Shown: piece after piece, positions 55,301 to 64,000 of the stretch
How positions within the stretch are numbered: position 1 is the stretch's first letter
Layout: every line of letters begins with the position of its first letter
NCBI GenBank assembly: GCA_949126835.1
Contig: OX421496.1
Location: forward strand, 24,203,844-24,267,843
Direction: 5' to 3'
Origin: Anisus vortex
Taxonomy: Eukaryota > Mollusca > Gastropoda > Planorbidae
Length of the DNA stretch: 64,000 nt
Made by a program: the position numbers and the translations under genes
The notes under the pieces: model-generated
What the model saw: the letters and a program-made list of their open reading frames with translations, nothing else
What the model was told of the DNA's origin: nothing
Database searches by the model: none

Positions 55301-58300
55301 TCAGCCTGGACGACTAGTATCTATATTATGCTCTGTTTTGTATACTGCAAAATAGAGGGTGAAAGCAAGAACATACGTGCCGACCCCTACGATAACTCCT
55401 ATGAGGACAAATAATAAAGCTTTCTTGGCATTGTCTTTAGCTAAAGTAATATCTCCCAGCTGCCAGGCATAGTTTGATTTTACTGGAAAGAAAAAAGTTA
55501 ATTGTGTTTAAGAAAATCTTAAAAACTTATTTTAAAAATTGCAATCAAACAAAAGTTTCAAACAAAAAATGATCCACAGTTTAAATGCTAGTAACCATAC
55601 TTGTAGCTCTATTTTTCTTTCTGATAAGTACCCCCCCCCCCTACCGGTATGCTAATAATGGTGATTGAGTACATTGTTTGTAATCAACAATGAATAATTA
55701 ATTTCTGCTTGTCAATTTTAGATTATTTTTATTGGTTAGGTTTTGATTCAATTAGAGCTAATTAATCATTTGTGGAATTCATTGCCAATTAAAACTAAGT
55801 TATTTTCCTTCCTATACATTCATTAGTATAAAGATAAAGAACTAAGTAAAAAAAATAAATTCAAATTTGATTTAATTTGTCACAAAGTTTAGGTTTTCTG
55901 CATCAAAATCTTCTAAGCAGTTTTAAAATATAAAAAAATACGTATTTGAAATTTTAAAATTCCTGGGAACCAGGTCAAATTAAAGTATGGTATGTCCACT
56001 ACTAGTGTAAAATCAGATGTCCTCTCTCCATTTTTTTCATAATAATATATAAAACCTTATCAAACTCATTAGATACATATTTAGATACAAGTCAGAATAA
56101 AATATTGGTGAAGTAATTTAAGTCATTGTATTAAAGTATTATTGGTAAAGTAATTTAAATCATTGCATTATTGGTCCTTATCTAAAAGTTAAAAGTCCAA
56201 AATATAATATATTAATATTATTCAAATCATCTGTCAACACAGTACTGGTCCAATTTGGCCAGATGCACTCGCAAAAAAGACAACATTCTGTCAGTTAAAT
56301 AATCACACTCCTCTCTGTCCAATATTAAATTGCTTTCCTATAAAAAAATCAAGATCTAGAAATAGTAAATCTGTCTTGTCCTTATCAAAAAGTCAAGATC
56401 TAGAGCCGCTAAATCTGTCGTCCTTATCAAAAAGTCAAGATCTAGAGCTAGTAAATCTGTTTTGTCCTTATCAAAAAGTCAAGATCTAGAGCTGCTAAAT
56501 CTGTCGTCCTTATCAAAAAGTCAAGATCTAGAGCTAGTAAATCTGTTTTGTCCTTATCAAAAAGTCAAGATCTAGAGCTGCTAAATCTGTCGTCCTTATC
56601 AAAAAGTCAAGATCTAGATCTGGTAAATCTGTCTTGTCCTTATCAAAAAGTCAAGATCTAGAAATAGTAAATATGTCTTGTCCTTATCAAAATGTCAAGA
56701 TCTAGAGCTAGTAAATCTGTTTTGTCCTTATCAAAAAGTCAAGATCTAGAGCTAGTAAATCTGTCTTGTCCTTATCAAAAAGTCAAGATCTAGAGCTAGT
56801 AAATCTGTTTTGTCCTTATCAAAAAGTCATGATCTAGAGCTAGTAAATCTGTCTTGTCCTTATCAAAAAGTCAAGATCTAGAGCTAGTAAATCTGTTTTG
56901 TCCTTATCAAAAAGTCAAGATCTAGAGCTAGTAAATCTGTCGTCCTTATCAAAAAGTCAAGATCTAGAGCTGCTAAATCTGTCGTCCTTATCAAAAAGTC
57001 AAGATCTAGAGCTGGTAAATCTGTCTTGTCCTTATCAAAAAGTCAAGATCTAGAGCTAGTAAATCTGTCTTGTCCTTATCAAAAAGTCAAGATCTAGAGC
57101 TGCTAAATCTGTCGTCCTTATCAAAAAGTCAAGATCTAGAGCTAGTAAATCTGTTTTGTCCTTATCAAATAGTCAAGATCTAGAGCTAGTAAATCTGTCT
57201 TGTCCTTATCAAAAAGTCAAGATCTAGAGCTAGTAAATCTGTTTTGTCCTTATCAAAAAGTCAAGATCTAGAGCTAGTAAATCTGTCTTGTCCTTATCAA
57301 AAAGTCAAGATCTAGAAATAGTAAATCTGTTTTTGTCCTTATCAAAAATTCAAGATCTAGAGCTGGTAAATCTGTTTTGTCCTTATCAAAAAGTCAAGAT
57401 CTAGAAATAGTAAATCTGTTTTTGTCCTTATCAAAAAGTCAAGATCTAGAGCTGCTAAATATGTCGTCCTTATCAAAAAGTCAAGATCTAGAGCTAGTAA
57501 ATCTGTTTTGTCCTTATCAAAAAGTCAAGATCTAGAGCTAGTAAATCTGTCTTGTCCTTATCAAAAAGTCAAGATCTAGAGCTAGTAAATCAGTCTTGTC
57601 CTTATCAAAAAGTCAAGATCTAGAAATAGTAAATCTGTTTTTGTCCTTATCAAAAAGTCAAGATCTAGAGCTGGTAAATCTGTCTTGTCCTTATCAAAAA
57701 GTCAAGATCTAGAGCTAGTAAATCTGTCTTGTCCTTATCAAAAAGTCAAGATCTAGAAATAGTAAATCTGTCTTGTCCTTATCAAAAAGTCAAGATCTAG
57801 AAATAGTAAATCTGTTTTGTCCTTATCAAAAAGTCAAGATCTAGTGCTAGTAAATCTGTCTTGTCCTTATCAAAAAGTCAAGATCTAGAAATAGTAAATC
57901 TGTTTTTGTCCTTATCAAAAAGTCAAGATCTAGAGCTGGTAAATCTGTCTTGTCCTTATCAAAAAGTCAAGATCTAGAGCTAGTAAATCTGTCTTGTCCT
58001 TATCAAAAAGTCAAGATCTAGAAATAGTAAATCTGTCTTGTCCTTATCAAAAAGTCAAGATCTAGAAATAGTAAATCTGTTTTGTCCTTATCAAAAAGTC
58101 AAGATCTAGTGCTAGTAAATCTGTCTTGTCCTTATCAAAAAGTCAAGATCTAGAGCTAGTAAATCTGTCTTGTCCTTATCAAAAAGTCAAGATCTAGAGC
58201 TGCTAAATCTGTCGTCCTTATCAAAAAGTCAAGATCTAGAGCTAGTAAATCTGTTTTGTCCTTATCAAATAGTCAAGATCTAGAGCTAGTAAATCTGTCT

Positions 58301-60051
58301 TGTCCTTATCAAAAAAGTCAAGATCTAGAGCTAGTAAATCTGTTTTGTCCTTATCAAAAAGTCAAGATCTAGAGCTAGTAAATCTGTCTTGTCCTTATCA
58401 AAAAGTCAAGATCTAGAAATAGTAAATCTGTTTTTGTCCTTATCAAAAATTCAAGATCTAGAGCTGGTAAATCTGTTTTGTCCTTATCAAAAAGTCAAGA
58501 TCTAGAAATAGTAAATCTGTTTTTGTCCTTATCAAAAAGTCAAGATCTAGAGCTGCTAAATATGTCGTCCTTATCAAAAAGTCAAGATCTAGAGCTAGTA
58601 AATCTGTTTTGTCCTTATCAAAAAGTCAAGATCTAGAGCTAGTAAATCTGTCTTGTCCTTATCAAAAAGTCAAGATCTAGAGCTAGTAAATCAGTCTTGT
58701 CCTTATCAAAAAGTCAAGATCTAGAAATAGTAAATCTGTTTTTGTCCTTATCAAAAAGTCAAGATCTAGAGCTGGTAAATCTGTTTTTGTCCTTATCAAA
58801 AATTCAAGATCTAGAGCTAGTAAATCTGTCTTGTCCTTATCAAAAAGTCAAGATCTAGAAATAGTAAATCTGTCTTGTCCTTATCAAAAAGTCAAGATCT
58901 AGAAATAGTAAATCTGTTTTGTCCTTATCAAAAAGTCAAGATCTAGTGCTAGTAAATCTGTCTTGTCCTTATCAAAAAGTCAAGATCTAGAAATAGTAAA
59001 TCTGTTTTTGTCCTTATCAAAAAGTCAAGATCTAGAGCTGGTAAATCTGTCTTGTCCTTATCAAAAAGTCAAGATCTAGAGCTAGTAAATCTGTCTTGTC
59101 CTTATCAAAAAGTCAAGATCTAGAAATAGTAAATCTGTCTTGTCCTTATCAAAAAGTCAAGATCTAGAAATAGTAAATCTGTTTTGTCCTTATCAAAAAG
59201 TCAAGATCTAGTGCTAGTAAATCTGTCTTGTCCTTATCAAAAAGTCAAGATCTAGAAATAGTAAATCTGTCTTGTCCTTATCAAAAAGTCAAGATCTAGA
59301 GCTAGTAAATCTGTCTTGTCCTTATCAAAAAGTCAAGATCTAGAAATAGTAAATATGTCTTGTCCTTATCAAAAAGTCAAGATCTAGAGCTAGTAAATCT
59401 GTCTTGTCCTTATCAAAACGTCAAGATCTAGAGCTAGTAAATCTGTCTTGTCCTTATCAAAAAGTCAAGATCTAGAGCTAGTAAATCTGTTTTGTCCTTA
59501 TCAAAAAGTCAAGATCTAGAAATAGTAAATCTGTTTTGTCCTTATCAAAAAGTCAAGATCTAGAGCTAGTAAATCTGTCTTGTCCTTATCAAAAAGTCAA
59601 GATCTAGAGCTAGTAAATCTGTTTTTGTCCTTATCAAAAAGTCAAGATCTAGAGCTGGTAAATCTGTCTCGACCTTATCAAAAAGTCAAGATCAAAAGCT
59701 AGTAAATCTGTAATTTTGTCCTAATCAAATACTCAATATCTAATTAATCTTTTGCTGTAAGTGTAAGCCATAATTACCTCCAAAATGATACCCAAGCAGA
59801 CCGAAAATAAAGTTACACAGAAACACCACAACACAGGATGTGACAACAAAATCCTTCGGCTTCAGGCTTGGGTCTGGCTTCTGTGCTATAACTGGCGCCG
59901 GTGATTGTGTGAAAATTGCCAAAGCTGTTTGGCCATCATAGACTACCGGTACTTGATTGTGTGTGCTTGTAGGCTGGTTAGTGACCACAGCCTTGGGAGT
60001 TCTCACACTAATGTGTACCTCTTCATGATTTATTGTTGCTGGGTTTGACAT
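55301..60051 (-). CDS. CD225/dispanin family two-membrane-segment protein
   Basis: Coding exons 60051-59778 and 55482-55301, joined in phase (274 + 182 nt, 151 aa). A proline- and threonine-rich N-terminus (1-66) is followed by DFVVTSCVVVFLCNFIFGLL (67-86, re-entrant or first membrane segment), a polar loop with QLGDITLAKDNAKKA (about 99-113), and a second hydrophobic segment, ALLFVLIGVIVGVGTYVLAF onward (about 113-138). This layout matches the CD225 domain of dispanins (IFITM, PRRT, SynDIG, TMEM233 relatives). Function here unknown; members shape membrane fluidity or receptor traffic. Upstream, an acceptor at 60142-60144 and a donor at 61790-61795 suggest a 5' noncoding exon ending at 61796 spliced to 60141. 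The coding intron carries a 3.4-kb satellite. Confidence 0.85.
56335..59725 (+). repeat. 44-bp satellite, about 77 units, with higher-order structure
   Basis: Unit TCTTGTCCTTATCAAAAAGT plus CAAGATCTAGAGCTAGTAAA plus TCTG, with a 42-bp variant (TCTGTCGTCC) and substitutions GAAATAG, GCTGCTA, GTGCTAG. Rare markers recur at a distance of about 1100 bp: CAAATAGTCAAG at 57166 and 58266, GCTGCTAAATATG at 57451 and 58552, AAATCAGTC near 57587 and 58688. So blocks of about 25 units were duplicated as a whole. Located in the CD225 gene's coding intron. Confidence 0.95.
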
Positions 60052-60241
60052 TGTGTTTACATTCCATGAACCGTTACTAGTTTACACAATTTACTTGATA
60101 AAAAGGCCAATAATAATTTGCAGTCATGAATCCATTGTGTCCTGAAAAATAAAGCACATTTATTAGCCTATTCTTAATCTGATTTTTATTGTGTTATTTT
60201 CTTTAATAACCTCAATCCAGCAGATTAGTTTCAATTTTGAA

Positions 60242-60575
60242 GTTCAACTATTCTTATAAGTTTACAGACGTGTCTTCTAGATAGAAGATTATTAGTACAT
60301 CCACCAGGCCCCAAACTCCTGCAGGGCAGCAGGGATCACTCGGCCCCTGGGATAGAACCTGTGACTCTTTTTCGCAAGTGGCATTCAGGCATGGTATGGG
60401 TTGCCTGAACAAACCAGGAAAACCAGTAACTTAGCCTCATTTAAGGTATTGATCGGACCACGGATGAGCGTAGGACGCAGTAATCTTCTTTATAGAAGGA
60501 GCGTCTGTAATATATAAGATAAGATAAAAAGGCGTGTTGGTGGACAGTCAGGTGAACTAACCGCAGGACCAGAAG
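60242..60575 (-). mobile_element. SINE-2 interrupted by a LINE tail
   Basis: SINE-2 sequence (minus strand) is found at 60530-60575 (CTGCGGTTAGTTCACCTGAC) and 60242-60371 (ATCCCAGGGGCC; GCTGCCCTGCAGGAGTTTGG; TAATAATCTTCTATCTAGAA). The part between belongs to a different element. Confidence 0.72.
60372..60530 (+). mobile_element. LINE 3' tail nested in SINE-2
   Basis: On the + strand the frame WYGLPEQTRKTSNLASFKVL ends at a stop after SVCNI, the usual C-terminal end of a LINE reverse transcriptase. The 3' end is AGAAGGAGCGTCTGTAATAT followed by AAGATAAGATAA. That last part resembles the 3' end of SINE-2 and a short copy at 61451-61490. Confidence 0.65.
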
Positions 60576-61450
60576 CCTGTTAAATATTTTAAAACACAAT
60601 TTTATATTATTCTTGACTTTGTGCCACCATTTCAAAGTTGTCGTGACATTTAAAGTGCAAAATGGCTAGGGGAAGATAATGTTGATCAAGACTTGTCAGT
60701 CATATTATGTCAGCCTATAATATATTTCATAATAACAATTGAGAAACATTATGTGGCTTCCCCATGGAAAATGATAGAAGCTAGAATGTTAATAGTTTTG
60801 ATTTGTTCATGAATTCTAATAGTGTTATATATATTAATAAAAGACTTAAAATTATGTAGTTTTATAAATAGTAATATAGTCAATTTATTTGTTTTAAAAC
60901 TTGAAAATGCATTAAAATTTATTTGTAGACCTTTTAATCTCTATATTCTATTTAAAACATAAAAGTATGAAAAAAGCCAGCGGTATAAAATGTTGTTAGT
61001 TTGTGAAAAGGGGGGAAAGTTTTGACACAGGCCTAGGCATAGGCCTAATAACTGCCATACTTTTTTTTACAAGGGTAGGGTGCCATTGTCTCTAATAGTT
61101 AGACTATTTTAAACAAAAGGATTTGGGGGTTGGGGGTAATTGCCGCCTAACTTAGCCTAATAATTAGGCTAATGAATATATAGTAGGTCTATTATATAAA
61201 GGCCTACCTTATAAATTTAAGTAAATAATATATTAAATATATTATAATGGTCATTATAATACATACCAGTATATTATATATACAAGTCTATAAATGTTTT
61301 AAGGCAAGGTTTACTTGGGCGGGTAACAAAAAAATTAATAGATCTAGTCTAGATGGAGACTATAAACTAGAGTAGAGTCATATACAAATAGTATAGGCCT
61401 AGTTACTATAGATAGTATGAGTATGACGTATGAGTCAGCATGACTAACAC

Positions 61451-61492
61451 TTCTATCTAGAAGGAACGTCTGTAAACCTTGAAAAAAAATAA
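61451..61492 (+). mobile_element. short SINE-2/LINE tail fragment
   Basis: CTTCTATCTAGAAGGAACGT then CTGTAAACCTTG and an A-rich end. Confidence 0.45.
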
Positions 61493-62169
61493 AAAGTATA
61501 TAAATATAGTATATTATTATTAATTATAGGTAGGGCTATACATAATAAGCCTCTACTATAGGTATAAGAAATTAGGTCAAATTTAGCCAATTTGGGCTTT
61601 AGACTTTAGGCTTAGGCGGCTTAGGATAGATGGAGATGGGGTTGGGCATAAAGTTGGTTTAAATTTAATGCCGTTAACCTAAATATAACCTCTTTCTAAG
61701 TTTTAAGTAGGCCACAATTTAGTTTTAGCATAGGGCCTACACATTTTAAAAAAATACTAATTAATACCGAGGTATTAAACGACCCAATAACTTACCTGAG
61801 TCCTATGTTTTGGACTTGACGCACGATCACAGGTAAAACTTTTACATGTTTACTTATGGGTCAAGGCCATAATATGTGAAGGCATAGTGAAGTAATTATT
61901 GTCCAATCGTAGACGCGAAAAGGTCGATCCATAAATCACAACTTCGAAAATACCTAGGCCAGTGTAGTCCTTGACGTATTGTTACTTTGGTTTGTTTACT
62001 AATTTTATTTAACTTTTTTTTTTCTCTATTACGGGAAACCCCTAATTTTTTATGTATTAGCAAAGAGTCGCCGAAGACTATAGTCTAGAGTCTAGATTCT
62101 AGATTGACTCTAGATCTTATATAAGATGGACCGCATGCTTTAATATTTCTACTATTTGATGACTCATTG

Positions 62170-62699
62170 ACTCGAATGTTGTACGGACATTTAATCCTGC
62201 GACAGTTAATATCCAACGTATCCAGAACTGCGCAGCCCGACTAGTTCTCAAGATGAAGAAGTCAAATGATATCAATCCTCTGCTCCGATCTCTGCACTGG
62301 CTACCCATCAACAACCGGATCTCATATAAGCTGGCTTCCCTCTGTTATAGGTGACTGAATAACTGCGCCCCGGATTATCTTCGCTCTTGTATGGAGCTCT
62401 ACACCCAGTCCCGCCCACTTCGTTCGGCATCTGACGCGCTTACTCTGCGGATCCCTCGTGTGAGGCTAGTGTCCGCTGGCGAACGTTCATTTTCCTACGC
62501 AGGACCGTCCGCTTGGAATCACCTCCCACTACAGCTTCGCCAGAGCCCTAGCTATGACACCTTCAGGAGCCGGCTGAAGACTCACCTATTTCGTCAGCAG
62601 AATTAGCGTATTACTATATATTTCGTTGTCTGTCTGTATTCTGTAACTGTCGTCTGCGCATAGAACTGTCACCAACGGGATATGCGCTATATAAGCACC

Positions 62700-62735
<36 letters not shown>

Positions 62736-63885
62736 ACCTCGACACCTGACACTTAATCCCCGAAAGATAGTCCCATTGACACTTAATCCCGCGACACTTG
62801 ATCCCTCCCGCGGACATGTAAACTAAGGAGAAATAAAACAAATGTATTTAAACAAAACATTTATATTTATTAATCAGTAGCCTACGTTTATATTTATTAA
62901 TAATCAGTACATTTATTTTATTACACAGTAGGCCTACATTCAATTTTTTTTAACAGTAGGGCCTACATTTTTATTTAAGATACAGTAGGCCTACATTTAA
63001 CGCAATTTAATAAAAGGTAATGAGAAGTCTGCAAGTTAAATGTAAAGTGAAATAGAGAACTATAAATTAAAAAATTTAAATGTATGACAAGTAAACAATG
63101 GCACGCAGATAGACAAGAATTTCGATCGAAGAGAAACGTTCTACAGCATTTTTGACACGCGTTTTCTGCGTCTGGTATCTCTTGGGGACAGAGGGCTGCG
63201 AACCAGCAATTCCTTGCTGAAAAGACGTTCTTTGCTTCTGAATGTCTTTCTCGATTCCCTTAAAGAAAGTCCATAAAGTAGAATGATGGCACTGAAAAAG
63301 AGCTTGTAGTGCGAAGAGCCAACCTTCCACAGCTTGTTGTTATGGCAACACCTTCTGACGCCGTTTCAAAGTGATTCCATGTTTCGATTGGAAAGATTCC
63401 TGTAGGGCCTACTGTTCTCCACGTCCTGGTCTCCGTCTACCACGAAGGTAACAAAGGGAGGTGATCGGACCAAGTGGCTTGACCCTAGTCAAGGTGTTTT
63501 CTAACAATCCCATTCGGTCCCACCCACTATAGGCCTACGCAGGAGATCAAAGAGCCAAGTGGCACCAGAATTAAGCGGAGAAAGGGGAAATGGTGGGTCA
63601 AGTCATGGTCACTTGAACATTACGCATAAGGGTTTCCCTTAAGTGGCTAAAATAAGGAAACTAACTTCTGTTACTAATTAGTATTCCTATCAATTTGTTT
63701 GAACTTTGTGACAGCTAGTTCTCCAAATACATTTTTTAAATTTCTTCTTAGTTTACATTGCCGCGGGGGGGGGGGGGGGGGGGGATTACGTGTCGCGGGA
63801 TTAAGTGTGAACTAGACTATCTGTCGGGGGATTAAATGTCAAGCATTAACTGTCACAGGATTAAGTGTCACCAAACCACTTGAAT
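62170..63885 (-). mobile_element. MULE-like transposon with decayed transposase and nested LINE
   Basis: Left part has repeated inverted motifs (GACACTTAATCCCGCGACAC near 62778; GACATTTAATCCTGCGACAG near 62187); the right part has their complements (GTGTCGCGGGATTAAGTGTG near 63789; CACAGGATTAAGTGTCACC near 63852). On the minus strand 63076-63339 encodes VEGWLFALQALFQ … KNAVERFSSIEILVYLRAIV, which resembles the C-terminal end of MULE transposases found with FLYWCH-type proteins. A stop (TAA) sits just upstream in the same frame, so the gene is broken. A G-run (63765-63783) and the LINE insertion interrupt it further. Confidence 0.6.
62205..62735 (+). mobile_element. LINE 3' end fragment (CR1/L2/Jockey-like)
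   Basis: Frames read QNCAARLVLKMKKSNDINPL, LLRSLHWLPINNRISYKLAS, an in-frame TGA, then RSASDALTLRIPRVRLVSAG and AGPSAWNHLPLQLRQS to a stop at 62606. The tail reads GCGCTATATAAGCACCG then (TTA)n. It is inserted inside the MULE-like terminal region. The copy at 29740-29970 is the same family. Confidence 0.85.
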
Positions 63886-64000
63886 ATCTTCTTTTCGGAA
63901 TTTCCGATCGCACCAAGTCCTTTAGACTTTCGGTCTAGTAATTCAATGAGATTTTTTCAATGGAAAAGTAAGATTAAAATCGAAAGTTGTAGATTTAGCC

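Noticed and set aside
56335..59725. CRISPR-like array of 44-bp repeats
   Set aside because: Units are contiguous with no unique spacers, and the DNA is eukaryotic; it is a satellite.
62117..62314. Minus-strand open frame
   Set aside because: Antisense to the LINE reverse-transcriptase fragment on the + strand.

Overview
The window is AT-rich animal nuclear DNA. Genes have many small exons with GT-AG introns, and the sequence carries SINEs, LINE tails, hAT, TTAA-targeting and MULE elements, and dozens of minisatellites. Gene content (ASZ1/GASZ, DUS4L, a multi-Tudor protein, a CD225/dispanin protein) and the repeats suggest an invertebrate, probably a mollusc and perhaps a gastropod. That placement is inference; no marker gene here settles it.

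Four spliced genes were assembled by eye from exon phase and splice sites. (1) ASZ1/GASZ, + strand, 3186-17592, 12 exons, 463 aa: ankyrin repeats, SAM domain, coiled coil and C-terminal membrane anchor. (2) DUS4L, - strand, 19305-27028, 8 exons, 318 aa: a tRNA-dihydrouridine synthase with its catalytic Cys. (3) A three-Tudor, one-CCCH protein, + strand, 30415-52595, 17 exons, about 1114 aa, with an N-terminal helical region and a coding 12-residue tandem repeat. (4) A CD225/dispanin two-membrane-segment protein, - strand, coding exons 59778-60051 and 55301-55482, 151 aa, with a likely 5' noncoding exon ending at 61796. ASZ1 and DUS4L converge, DUS4L and the Tudor gene diverge, and the Tudor and CD225 genes converge.

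ASZ1 and multi-Tudor proteins are both typical germline nuage/piRNA-pathway factors, so two candidate transposon-silencing genes lie within 13 kb of each other, with DUS4L between them. Both are full of transposon and minisatellite insertions. A 1.07-kb TIR element appears to sit inside a coding exon of the Tudor gene, and its end offers a phase-preserving splice acceptor. In ASZ1 the acceptor region of exon 5 has been amplified into arrays of decoy acceptors, and the polypyrimidine tract of exon 6 is an 11-bp minisatellite.

Region by region: 1-1564, two abutting hAT elements, one with a nearly readable transposase; 1613-2793, a TIR element with an inverted relative at 37822-38737; 3183-17592, ASZ1 with its introns; 18520-19140, an array carrying AATAAA hexamers between converging genes; 19305-27028, DUS4L with TTAA, SINE and MITE insertions; 27029-30410, divergent intergenic DNA with a hAT MITE; 30415-52595, the Tudor gene; 52600-55300, AT-rich intergenic DNA; 55301-61850, the CD225 gene with a 3.4-kb 44-bp satellite in its intron; 62170-63890, a MULE-like element with a nested LINE tail.
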